A stretch of 64,000 nt of DNA from an uncultured Bacteroidia bacterium. GTDB taxonomy: Bacteria; Bacteroidota; Bacteroidia; Bacteroidales; UBA932. Both the position numbers and the translations under genes were made by a program. The stretch spans positions 248,001 to 312,000 of the forward strand of contig CADAAA010000002.1 of assembly GCA_902785785.1 (NCBI GenBank), read 5' to 3'. This document shows, in pieces, positions 48,821 to 57,099 of the stretch (positions are counted from its first letter, which is position 1; each line of letters begins with the position of its first letter). The notes under the pieces were generated by a model. The model had not been told where the DNA came from. It saw only the letters and a list, made by a program, of their open reading frames with translations, and made no database searches.

Positions 48821-51232
48821 TCAGAAGTCATAACCGAAACTCACGTATGCTCCGACCTTGTTCGTGAGATTGGAGTAATGGACATTGAACTTCAAGGGCC
48901 CCATGATGGTGTTGTAAGCGTACTCCGCTCCCACACCCCAGACAGTGCCTCCGGTCAGGAGAAGGTCGGAATCGAACTGGTCCGAATCCTTTATGGCGCC
49001 TGCCAGGAAAGACAGCCAGTTGTTGCTGGTCAGGTGGAAACGGAAGTTGATGTCCGCCTTGACCATCTTGTCACTCAGAGGAGTCGCGTAATTGATGCCT
49101 ATGAACGGCACCTGCTGTTCCATGTACCTCCCTGCAAGCCTGCCTCCGGCGATGTTCATGTATGCCACGGGCAGGCTTTCGCCAATGGCGAAACGGGCAT
49201 AAACGGAAGGGATTATGTCCAGGACCTTTCCGGTATGGAAAACCTTGGAGGCATCCAGCTGCACGATGTGGACGGGGTCGGTTTCGCTGATAAGACCGCC
49301 GACGACATACTGGTACGAACCTCCGAAGCTGTATCCTCTGGTAGGGAAGTATCCGCTGTCGAAGGTGTCGTTCCTGCCTTCGGCAAAGAAGGCCAGGAAA
49401 TCGTTCCGCAGGTTCTCCCTGTCGTATTCGGCCGGTATATAGTTCGAGGCAAGCATCGAAGTGACGTCGAAGTATTCGTTCTTGATGCCGAGCTTGAAGT
49501 CGGCGCGTTTCCAGTTGAGGTCGGAGAAATAGAACCGCTGGGCGAATTTGCCGTACTTGAAGTTCACTCCTCCCTCCGAGCCCCAAGACGCCGGGGTGAC
49601 GATGGTGGCATTGGTGAAATTGCCGTTGATGTCAGCGTTGAGCGTAGGGAAGGATGGGAATCTCAGGCTGTAATGCACCCCCGCATAGGGATTGGAGGCG
49701 ATCTTGAGCGTGAAGTCCCATGCAGAACCCCGGATGCGGTGCACGTTCAGGCCGAGGTTGAAGAGTGCTGACACGACGGTCTCCGTATCGAAGCGCATGC
49801 CTATGCCGGCCTGATGCACGGGGCCTTTCTGGCATATGATGTTCAGATAGAAATTTTCTCCGTCCCTCTGGAGTCCGTAGCGCACGAAGTCGAAGGACCC
49901 CGTGGCGAGTATGGTGGATACGGCCGACTCCAGGTCGGTCTTGTATACCTTGTCCCAAGGCTTTATGTCAAGTTTGCCCATCAGGTAGTCGGCTTCATCC
50001 TGTGTGATCCCCTTGAATCCGATGCCCGAAAGCACTATGGGTATCTCCCCGATGTCGACGGCGGGAGGGCTCTGGAACTCCGTGACATCCGGACCGAGCC
50101 TGCGCTTCAGTTCCTCGAACTCCTCTTTCTTCGCCGAAGCGGCATCATATCCGCGCTGGATGATGACCGCCACGCTCTCGGTATCGAAACTCATCATGTT
50201 GAATTCGTGCAGGTCGGGCTTGACGGTGATGTCCGGTATGCCGACATTCTTCTTGAAGGAGTCCCTTCCCAGGATATCGACTGCCTGCCAGACGAGGTCG
50301 GCAATGTTGTTGATGTCCTGGTATGTCATGTCCCTGTCGGAAAGCTCGACGCCGATGATGATATCCGCCCCCATCTCCTTGGCTATGTCGGTAGGGTAGT
50401 TGTTTCGCATTCCGCCATCTACGAATATCTTGTCGCCGGTCTTGACGGGCGCGAATATGCCCGGGATCGACATCGTGGACCTGAGAGCAGTGTTGAGTTC
50501 ACCCTCGTGCCATAGATAAGCCGTTCCTGAAACCATCTCGGTCGCTATGCAGAAGAACGGGATGGGCAGAGTCGTGAAATCGACATCGTCTTGGTAGCCG
50601 ACTGTCAGTCCGCTGAAGATGTTGTTGACGTTGTGCCCGTAGATATATCCTGAAGGCAGGCTTCCGAAGAGGTTCTCGCGCAACGTGCGTTCGCCGGACT
50701 CGTCCCCGGCACCGAAATGGAGGCCACGCTCGCTGGCCCGGAGTATCTCTCCCGGATCGCGGTTGAACAGGTCCTTCACATCATAATAGAATGGGACCGA
50801 AGCGAAGTACTTCTCCTTGTATTTCTTCTGCCTGTAGGCTATAAGCTCCTGCGGGACCTTGTCGCTCAGGGCGAGGTCCCAGTCCGCCGTCCGGACAAGG
50901 GAGTCCAGGAAGTCCGGACTGTAGCCGATGGAATACAGGCCTCCGACGAGGCCTCCCATGCTCGTTCCGAGCACCATGTCGATAGGGATGCCTTCTTCCT
51001 CCAGGAATCTGAGCACTCCGACGTGTGCGGCGCCCTTGGCCCCGCCGCCGCTGAGGACAAGCGCCACAGTGGGCCGGCGGCGCCTGATACGGTCCATCTT
51101 GGACCGCATGCGCGCCACTACGACCGAGTCTCCGACGGGATCGTAGCTCTGGAAACCGACCTGCCCTTCAGCAGGCACGGCGCAGTAAAGCAATATCCCA
51201 AGGAATATGGATACTTTAAGGATTCTTCTCAT
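48821..51232 (-). CDS. Patatin-like phospholipase with POTRA-like region and outer-membrane barrel (PlpD-like)
   Basis: 803 residues from ATG 51232 (13 further in-frame codons upstream overlap rlmN). Signal peptide, then a patatin domain with oxyanion loop SGGGAKGAA (61-69), nucleophile Ser91 in GTSMGG and Asp in FVDGGMRNN. A POTRA-like segment follows (about 390-470: IVLSGIGFKGITQDEADYLMGKL) and a C-terminal barrel (about 480-803) ending VGAYVSFGYDF. Layout resembles type Vd autotransporters such as PlpD and FplA, whose patatin domain cleaves lipids outside the cell or at the envelope. Confidence 0.9.
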   Translation of the reverse strand: MRRILKVSIFLGILLYCAVPAEGQVGFQSYDPVGDSVVVARMRSKMDRIRRRRPTVALVLSGGGAKGAAHVGVLRFLEEEGIPIDMVLGTSMGGLVGGLYSIGYSPDFLDSLVRTADWDLALSDKVPQELIAYRQKKYKEKYFASVPFYYDVKDLFNRDPGEILRASERGLHFGAGDESGERTLRENLFGSLPSGYIYGHNVNNIFSGLTVGYQDDVDFTTLPIPFFCIATEMVSGTAYLWHEGELNTALRSTMSIPGIFAPVKTGDKIFVDGGMRNNYPTDIAKEMGADIIIGVELSDRDMTYQDINNIADLVWQAVDILGRDSFKKNVGIPDITVKPDLHEFNMMSFDTESVAVIIQRGYDAASAKKEEFEELKRRLGPDVTEFQSPPAVDIGEIPIVLSGIGFKGITQDEADYLMGKLDIKPWDKVYKTDLESAVSTILATGSFDFVRYGLQRDGENFYLNIICQKGPVHQAGIGMRFDTETVVSALFNLGLNVHRIRGSAWDFTLKIASNPYAGVHYSLRFPSFPTLNADINGNFTNATIVTPASWGSEGGVNFKYGKFAQRFYFSDLNWKRADFKLGIKNEYFDVTSMLASNYIPAEYDRENLRNDFLAFFAEGRNDTFDSGYFPTRGYSFGGSYQYVVGGLISETDPVHIVQLDASKVFHTGKVLDIIPSVYARFAIGESLPVAYMNIAGGRLAGRYMEQQVPFIGINYATPLSDKMVKADINFRFHLTSNNWLSFLAGAIKDSDQFDSDLLLTGGTVWGVGAEYAYNTIMGPLKFNVHYSNLTNKVGAYVSFGYDF

Positions 51233-51245
51233 GGCTGTCGGCTTT

Positions 51246-52322
51246 TCAGGATTGTCCGTGCTTTCCGGCAAGCATGCCGCAGGCGGCGAGGATGTCCTCT
51301 CCGCGGGAGGCGCGGATGGTACAGGTGATTCCGTGGGCGTTCAGCCTGTCGCGGAATCCCTCCATAATGGAGGCAGGGCTGGAGACGTATGGGAAGTCCG
51401 GGATGCGGTGGAACCTGATGAGGTTCACGCGGCATTCCAGGCCACGGAGCAGGCGTATGAGGGCATCCTCGTGACGTTTGGTGTCGTTGAGCCCCGAGAA
51501 CATGATGTATTCGAAACTCACGCGGCGCTGCCCGGAGAAATCGTATCTGCGTATCAGGCGGATGACCTCTTCGACCGGCCATGCTTTTTCGACAGGCATC
51601 AGTTCACGTCTCTCTTCGGTAAAGGGGTCGTGGAGGCTGATGGCAAGGTGGCAGCGGGACTCGTCGAGGAAACGCTTGAGGTTGGGAAGGTCGCCGACTG
51701 ACGAGAGCGTGATGCGCTTGGGACTCCAGCCGAATCCCCAGTCCGCAGTCAGCACCTCGATGGCGCGCATGACATTGTCATAATTGTCGAGCGGCTCTCC
51801 CATGCCCATGAAAACGGCATTTGTCAGTACGTGGCTCTCGTCCACCGCAATGAACTGCGAAAGGATGTCGGCGGCGGACAGGTGTCCGTGGAATCCCTGC
51901 CTTCCGGTCATGCAGAACTTGCATCCCATGCGGCAGCCGGACTGGGAGGACACGCACAGAGTGCGCCTGTCCTCGTCAGGGATCATGACAGCCTCCACGG
52001 CCGCGGTCTCAAGCTCTTCCGGCCGCGACTGCTCGTATGCGTCCAGGCCGGAAGCCTTCGGACAGATCACAGGGAACAGATACTTCTTCGTCCCGTCGGA
52101 AGACACTGCTGCTCCGATGGATTCGCTGACGCCCAGGTCATACCTCTCGGCGAGCTTCTCACGTCCTGTCTTCGAGATGTTGGTCATCTCGTCGAAACTG
52201 CGTACACGCTTGGCATACATCCATTGGGCGATCTGCCGGCCGGTGAACGCAGGCAGGCCGATGGCTGTAGCCGCCGCCTTCAACTCATCTGGTGTCTTGC
52301 CGAGAAGCTTCGTCTTCATCAT
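51246..52322 (-). CDS. rlmN: Dual-specificity RNA methyltransferase RlmN
   Basis: 358 residues. Radical-SAM enzyme that methylates C2 of adenosine 2503 in 23S rRNA (and A37 in some tRNAs). CRMGCKFCMTG holds the [4Fe-4S] cluster, GMGEPLDNYDNV is the GEP motif, and the conserved Cys near the C-terminus is in DILAACGMLAG. ATG 52322 overlaps the rfbD stop by four bases (ATGA). Confidence 0.95.
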   Translation of the reverse strand: MMKTKLLGKTPDELKAAATAIGLPAFTGRQIAQWMYAKRVRSFDEMTNISKTGREKLAERYDLGVSESIGAAVSSDGTKKYLFPVICPKASGLDAYEQSRPEELETAAVEAVMIPDEDRRTLCVSSQSGCRMGCKFCMTGRQGFHGHLSAADILSQFIAVDESHVLTNAVFMGMGEPLDNYDNVMRAIEVLTADWGFGWSPKRITLSSVGDLPNLKRFLDESRCHLAISLHDPFTEERRELMPVEKAWPVEEVIRLIRRYDFSGQRRVSFEYIMFSGLNDTKRHEDALIRLLRGLECRVNLIRFHRIPDFPYVSSPASIMEGFRDRLNAHGITCTIRASRGEDILAACGMLAGKHGQS

Positions 52323-53203
52323 CCTTCCTTTTTAAGCCGGGATATGCAGTCTTCAAGTGAATCGAGCCAGTAGGGGATGGACACTCCGAATGTCTCCTTG
52401 ACCTTGGTCTTGTCAAGCACGGAGTACTTCGGCCTGCGGGCCTTGGTCGGGAACTCGTCCGTATGGCACGGGGTTACAAGGCATCCATGGCCGAAGAGCC
52501 TGTTCACCGCCACGGCAAGGTCATACCACGAGATGCAGCCTTCGTCCGTGAAATGATATATGCCGGTCCTGTCAAGCTTGCCCCCGTCGATGATCCCGAC
52601 TATCAGGCGGGCGAGGTCGGCGGCATAGGTCGGGGTTCCGACCTGGTCGAAAACGACCTTGATACTGGGATTGGAGCCTGTCAGGCGGGCCATCGTCTTG
52701 ACGAAATTCTTTCCGTAGGGCGAATAGAGCCAGGCCGTCCGGAAAATGAGGTACCGGCAGCCGGAGTTCATGATGGAGCGCTCCCCGGCGTATTTGGTCA
52801 TGCCATAAGCCCCGAGGGGACTTGGATCGTCGCTCTCCCTGTAGGGGACATTGGCCTCTCCGTCGAACACATAGTCGGTGGAGATGTGGATGAGTGCGGC
52901 GCCGCGCTCGTTCGCCACCGTCGCAAGATGCGCGGCGGCGGTATGGTTCAGCAGGTCTGCGAAAGTGAGGTCGCTCTCGGCCTTCTCTACGTCGGTGTAG
53001 GCAGCGCAGTTCACGATGACATCGATATCCTCGGAGCGGCAGATGATGCGTATCGCATCGGCATTGGTTATGTCGAGGTAGACCGTCTCCACATCCGGCG
53101 CCTGCGAGACGTCGGTGAAAATGAAACGGTGTCCGCTCCCGCTGGAAGCGTTGCGTATCTCCCTGCCCAACTGACCGTTGGCGCCAGTAACCAGTATATT
53201 CAT
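52319..53203 (-). CDS. rfbD: dTDP-4-dehydrorhamnose reductase
   Basis: 294 residues from ATG 53203 (a TTG two codons earlier is unlikely). Last step of dTDP-L-rhamnose synthesis. Extended SDR with TGANGQLGREI, STDYVFDGE, and the catalytic YGMTK. The epimerase rfbC is encoded at 55646 on the other strand; rfbA and rfbB are not in the window. A two-base gap separates it from the phosphatase gene upstream. Confidence 0.94.
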   Translation of the reverse strand: MNILVTGANGQLGREIRNASSGSGHRFIFTDVSQAPDVETVYLDITNADAIRIICRSEDIDVIVNCAAYTDVEKAESDLTFADLLNHTAAAHLATVANERGAALIHISTDYVFDGEANVPYRESDDPSPLGAYGMTKYAGERSIMNSGCRYLIFRTAWLYSPYGKNFVKTMARLTGSNPSIKVVFDQVGTPTYAADLARLIVGIIDGGKLDRTGIYHFTDEGCISWYDLAVAVNRLFGHGCLVTPCHTDEFPTKARRPKYSVLDKTKVKETFGVSIPYWLDSLEDCISRLKKEG

Positions 53204-53205
53204 GT

Positions 53206-53916
53206 TCAAACGGTTAAGATACTTCTCAATGCTTCGGCAACGTCCTTTTTCAGGACCTTGTCCTCAAGCTGGTGCCTGATGGCGCGAACGCGGTGACAGT
53301 CCGACCCGGCCATGTCGTACCAGCCTTTCTTCAGTATCATGGCGGCTTTCTCCTTCACGTGCTCGCCATAGTATCCGAGCAGGGAAGGGTAGTTCATCTG
53401 GAAACGCACCCCCATGCCGCGAAGGCGGGAGTACTCCTTTTCGCCCATGTATTCGTATCGCTCCGGATGCGCCAGGACCGGTCGGAAGCCGGAGCGCATG
53501 GTGCGGTCTATCATGTCCCAGAAATTGTAGGGACCGGACCATGTGGAGGTCTCCATCAGGACGGAACCTTCCTCCCTGTGGAAAAGGAAGTCCTTGTCCG
53601 CCAGGTGTTTCTCGAAGAGCTCGTCCATCATGTACTCGGAGGCGAGATGCAGCTCCACCGTTCCGTGGTACATCGCTTTGAGCTCCTCGAAGCGCTCCAT
53701 TAGCCCGGCCGTGGTGTTCGGGACGTCCTCCATCGTGTGCGGAGTGAGCCAGAGTGAACGGAGGCCGGCTTCCTCCAGCATGGAGAGGATGGTAAGGGAA
53801 TCCTCAGGCTTGGAGACACCGTCGTCCACTCCGAAAAGGATGTGTGAATGATGGTCCGTGGCTCCCTCCAGGAGCCTTTTGTCCAATATAGAGTATTTGC
53901 GGCTGAACAATCCCAT
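53206..53916 (-). CDS. CpsB/YwqE-type PHP-family tyrosine-protein phosphatase
   Basis: 236 residues. Manganese-dependent PHP-fold phosphatase that controls capsule-chain BY-kinases. Metal ligands are seen in DHHSHILFGVDDG near the N-terminus, HPERYEY and GSDCH near the C-terminus. It heads the long minus-strand run and is divergent from rnhA. No tyrosine kinase or Wza gene lies near it in this window, but rhamnose and CapD genes fit a surface-polysaccharide role. Confidence 0.9.
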   Translation of the reverse strand: MGLFSRKYSILDKRLLEGATDHHSHILFGVDDGVSKPEDSLTILSMLEEAGLRSLWLTPHTMEDVPNTTAGLMERFEELKAMYHGTVELHLASEYMMDELFEKHLADKDFLFHREEGSVLMETSTWSGPYNFWDMIDRTMRSGFRPVLAHPERYEYMGEKEYSRLRGMGVRFQMNYPSLLGYYGEHVKEKAAMILKKGWYDMAGSDCHRVRAIRHQLEDKVLKKDVAEALRSILTV

Positions 53917-53947
53917 GTCGAAGCTGATCCGTGAGTGATATAATATG

Positions 53948-53955
53948 CAAATTTA
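53948..53955 (-). promoter_or_regulatory. -7 promoter element of the phosphatase operon
   Basis: TAAATTTG on the minus strand, 31 bases before ATG 53916. Confidence 0.5.
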
Positions 53956-53989
53956 CGCAAAAGATTTAAAGACTATGGGATAAATTGCC

Positions 53990-53997
53990 TATTTTTG
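53990..53997 (+). promoter_or_regulatory. -7 promoter element of rnhA (possible leaderless start)
   Basis: TATTTTTG, exact consensus; TTTA (53965-53968) is a weak -33. The rnhA ATG is at 54002, only four bases beyond, so transcription would begin at or near the A of the start codon. Confidence 0.6.
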
Positions 53998-54001
53998 TGT
54001 T

Positions 54002-54529
54002 ATGGCAGATGATGTACGCAAGGCTCCGGCGTCCGGGTCCCGCCCGGTCATACGGCTGTACACCGACGGCGCGTCCAGCGGTAATCCCGGGCCCGGCGGG
54101 TACGGGGTCATACTCAGCTGCGGTCCCCTGAGGAAGGAGATGTCTGGCGGTTTCGCCTGCACCACCAACAACCGAATGGAACTCCTGGCGGTGATAACCG
54201 GCCTGGAGGCCGTCAAGTGGGACAATGCCGAGGTCGAGGTGTACAGTGATTCCAGCTACGTCGTCAAGGCCGTCACCGAGGGGTGGCTACAGAATTGGCA
54301 GAGGAAGGGGTGGAAGAAGGTCAAGAACGTCGATCTGTGGGTCCGTTTCCTGGAAGTTTATTCCCGTCACCGCGTGACCTTCCACTGGATCAAGGGACAT
54401 GCAGGCCATCCCGAAAACGAGCGCTGTGACGCCCTTGCGGTGGATGCCGGAGCGGGAGCTGCCGCACGCGGAGAGACGCTCCCCGAGGACGCGGGATACC
54501 GCTCTGAGGAAAATTTGTTAACTTTGTAA
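54002..54529 (+). CDS. rnhA: Ribonuclease HI
   Basis: 175 residues. Cleaves RNA in RNA-DNA hybrids. Catalytic carboxylates are visible as Asp22 in LYTDGASSGNPG, Glu in NNRMELLAV, Asp in YSDSSYV, with the His/Asp region WIKGHAGHPENERCD. It has about 15 extra residues at the N-terminus and a 20-residue acidic C-terminal tail relative to E. coli RNase HI. If transcription starts as predicted, the mRNA is leaderless. pdxA follows after 16 bases. Confidence 0.95.
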   Translation: MADDVRKAPASGSRPVIRLYTDGASSGNPGPGGYGVILSCGPLRKEMSGGFACTTNNRMELLAVITGLEAVKWDNAEVEVYSDSSYVVKAVTEGWLQNWQRKGWKKVKNVDLWVRFLEVYSRHRVTFHWIKGHAGHPENERCDALAVDAGAGAAARGETLPEDAGYRSEENLLTL

Positions 54530-54545
54530 ATCAATACAGACCGAT

Positions 54546-55643
54546 ATGCACAACAACAATAGGAAACTCGTGGTGGGCATCACCCAGGGAGACGGCAACG
54601 GCATCGGATACGAGGTCATCATCAAGGCACTCGCCGACGCGCGCATCCTTGAGTCCTTCACTCCGGTCATTTACGGGTCGTCGAAGCTTTTCGGCTTTTA
54701 CCGCAAGACCATCCACAATCTCGAGCAGATTGATACCAATGTCATATCTTCGGCGGCGGACGCGCACCAGCGTCGCGTCAATATCGTCAACTGCCTTCCG
54801 GAAAACGTCTACGTGGAGCCCGGACAGCCCAATCCCGATGCCGCCAAGGCGGCCATCACCTGCCTGGAGAGCGCAGTCGAAGACCTCAAGAAAGGTGACA
54901 TCGACGTCCTCGTGACGGCTCCTTTCAACAAGAAGGTCATCTCGTCCCAGGGATTCGGTTTCACCGGCCATACCGAGTATCTCCAGAATGCCTTCGGCGT
55001 GACAGACGTGACGATGTTCATGGTGAGCGAGCGCCTCAAGGTGGGAGTGGTGACCGGACATATCCCTCTCCGTGAGGTTCCGGACAGCATATCTGAGGAA
55101 AAGATCCTCAGCAAGCTCCGCCTTATGGACGCCTCTCTTCGCAGGGATTTCGGTGTGGACTCGCCCAAGATCGGCGTCCTCAGCCTCAATCCTCACAGCG
55201 GTGACGGCGGATTGCTCGGAGACGAGGAGGAACGCATCATAGCCCCGGCGGTGGCCAAGGCCGTCGCGGAGGGCATCGACGCCTTCGGCCCCTATTCTCC
55301 GGACGGCTATTTCGGCGCCGGGCTCTATACCCGCTTCGACGCCACCCTGGCGATGTACCACGACCAGGGCCTGGAGCCTTTCAAGGCCATAGCCTTCGAA
55401 GACGGCGTGAATTTCACCGCAGGACTTCCCATCGTCCGCACTTCGCCGGACCATGGCACCGCATTCGAAATGGCCGGAAGGGACGAGGCTGACCCCCGCT
55501 CCATGATGTCCGCCATCTTTACTGCCATCGACATTTACCGTAACAGGGAAGCCTATGACGAACTCCAGGCCGGCAAGATGAAGGAGAGGGTCCTCGATGA
55601 TGCCGGCCGTCCCCAGCGCCCCGGCCGTCCCCAGATCGCATAG
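54546..55643 (+). CDS. pdxA: 4-hydroxythreonine-4-phosphate dehydrogenase
   Basis: 365 residues. NAD-dependent step in DXP-dependent vitamin B6 synthesis. GITQGDGNGIGYEV at the N-terminus, and the three metal-binding His regions GFTGHTEYL, LNPHSGDGG and MYHDQG followed by SPDHGTAFE are typical. A short C-terminal Pro/Arg-rich end (GRPQRPGRPQIA) is unusual but in frame. Between rnhA and rfbC with close spacing (three bases to rfbC). Confidence 0.95.
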   Translation: MHNNNRKLVVGITQGDGNGIGYEVIIKALADARILESFTPVIYGSSKLFGFYRKTIHNLEQIDTNVISSAADAHQRRVNIVNCLPENVYVEPGQPNPDAAKAAITCLESAVEDLKKGDIDVLVTAPFNKKVISSQGFGFTGHTEYLQNAFGVTDVTMFMVSERLKVGVVTGHIPLREVPDSISEEKILSKLRLMDASLRRDFGVDSPKIGVLSLNPHSGDGGLLGDEEERIIAPAVAKAVAEGIDAFGPYSPDGYFGAGLYTRFDATLAMYHDQGLEPFKAIAFEDGVNFTAGLPIVRTSPDHGTAFEMAGRDEADPRSMMSAIFTAIDIYRNREAYDELQAGKMKERVLDDAGRPQRPGRPQIA

Positions 55644-55645
55644 TC

Positions 55646-56221
55646 ATGGAGGTCATAAGGACAGTCATCCCTGATGTAGTGATTATCGAGCCCAGGGTTT
55701 TCGGGGATTCCAGGGGATATTTCTTCGAGTCGTGGTCACAGCGTGAGTTCGACGCCCTTGTTCGTCCCGTGCGTTTCGTGCAGGACAACGAAAGCAGTTC
55801 CTCATACGGCGTAGTCCGCGGCCTTCATTTCCAGAAAGGGGCTTTCAGCCAGAGCAAACTGGTAAGGGTAGTCGAGGGCACTGTACTGGACGTAGCCGTT
55901 GACATCCGTCGCGGCAGCCCGACTTTCGGCCGTCATGTTGCAGTCGAACTGGATGCTGACAGCCACAGGCAGCTTTTCATCCCGAGGGGATTCGCACATG
56001 GTTTCAGCGTCCTTTCACAGCATGCGGTGTTCCAGTACAAGTGCGACAATTACTATGCTCCCCAGGCCGAGTCGGCCATCGCCTGGAACGATCCGGCGCT
56101 AGGCATAGACTGGCGCGTTTCGGCAGAGGATGCCATCCTCTCGGAAAAGGACAAACGTCACCCCCTCCTTGCCGACTGTCCGGACCTTTTCGATTACGGA
56201 TCCGACCTGTATCAAGAGTGA
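55646..56221 (+). CDS. rfbC: dTDP-4-dehydrorhamnose 3,5-epimerase
   Basis: 191 residues, cupin-fold epimerase. FGDSRGYFFESW, catalytic His61 in RGLHFQ, IPRGFAHGFSVL and the C-terminal DPALGIDW are family signatures. Complements rfbD at 52319. It ends a plus-strand run rnhA-pdxA-rfbC; an AT-rich 108-base gap follows before dapB. Confidence 0.94.
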   Translation: MEVIRTVIPDVVIIEPRVFGDSRGYFFESWSQREFDALVRPVRFVQDNESSSSYGVVRGLHFQKGAFSQSKLVRVVEGTVLDVAVDIRRGSPTFGRHVAVELDADSHRQLFIPRGFAHGFSVLSQHAVFQYKCDNYYAPQAESAIAWNDPALGIDWRVSAEDAILSEKDKRHPLLADCPDLFDYGSDLYQE

Positions 56222-56270
56222 AAGCTTATGCAGCAATCTCATAGCTAAATGGTTTTTTATACGAAAAAAC

Positions 56271-56300
56271 TTGTTAATAAAATTTTTTATTATTAAAATT
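56271..56300 (+). promoter_or_regulatory. Putative promoter of the dapB-lysC-dapA-asd operon
   Basis: TTG (56271-56273) and TAAAATTG (56293-56300; one mismatch) are 19 bases apart in a very AT-rich leader before ATG 56330. No lysine riboswitch pattern was recognised. Confidence 0.45.
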
Positions 56301-56329
56301 GTAAAAGTAGTGTAAAACCAAGGTTAGTA

Positions 56330-57085
56330 ATGAAGATTGCGCTCATAGGATATGGCCGCATGGGCCATATGATAGAGGAGATCGCCGTGTCCCGCGGCCA
56401 CGAGATAGTCTGCACAGTCGACGTGGGCAACCCTGAGGCTTTCGACTCCGAAGCATTCCGCAGCGCGGACGTCGCCATCGAGTTCTCGATGCCTTCCTCC
56501 GCTTATTCCAATGTCAAGAAAGCCTTTGTCGCCGGCCTCAAGGTCGTGAGCGGCACGACCGGATGGTTCGCGGATCACCGTGAGGAGATGGAGGCATTTT
56601 GTGCGGAAGGACATACCCTTTTCTGGAGCAGCAATTTCAGTATCGGTGTATATATATTCTCCGCTGTGAACAGCTATCTCGCAGGCATCATGGACAAGTT
56701 CGACGGCTATGACGTCGCCATGGACGAGGTACATCACTGTCACAAGCTAGACTCGCCGAGCGGCACGGCCGTTACCTTGGCCGAAGGTCTTCTGGCGAAG
56801 CTCTCCAGGAAGGATTCCTGGATCAACGAACTGGCCCCCCTCGGCGAGGTCGAAAGCATCAAGACCCCCGAGGCCGGTCCAGCGCTGAAGATTTTCAGCT
56901 ACCGCCACGACGAGGTCCCCGGCATCCATTCGGTGCGGTACGAAAGCGATGCCGACCGCATAGTCATCACCCACGAGGCCAAGTCGCGCAGGGGCTTCGC
57001 CCTTGGCGCAGTCCTGGCCGCTGAGTATGCCGCCTCCCATTCCGGACTGCTCGGAATGGATGACCTTTTCAAGGATTTGATTTAA
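56330..57085 (+). CDS. dapB: 4-hydroxy-tetrahydrodipicolinate reductase
   Basis: 251 residues. NAD(P)H-dependent second step of diaminopimelate/lysine synthesis. Rossmann motif GYGRMGHMI near residue 7 and the catalytic VHHCHKLDSPSGTA (family E(L/V)HHxxKxDxPSGTA) are clear. First gene of a tight lysine operon, 14 bases before lysC. Confidence 0.95.
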   Translation: MKIALIGYGRMGHMIEEIAVSRGHEIVCTVDVGNPEAFDSEAFRSADVAIEFSMPSSAYSNVKKAFVAGLKVVSGTTGWFADHREEMEAFCAEGHTLFWSSNFSIGVYIFSAVNSYLAGIMDKFDGYDVAMDEVHHCHKLDSPSGTAVTLAEGLLAKLSRKDSWINELAPLGEVESIKTPEAGPALKIFSYRHDEVPGIHSVRYESDADRIVITHEAKSRRGFALGAVLAAEYAASHSGLLGMDDLFKDLI

Positions 57086-57099
57086 TTCCCCGAGATAAG

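Noticed and set aside
56222-56329. Lysine riboswitch before dapB
   Set aside because: The 108-base gap is too short and AT-rich for the L-box, and none of its conserved elements are seen.
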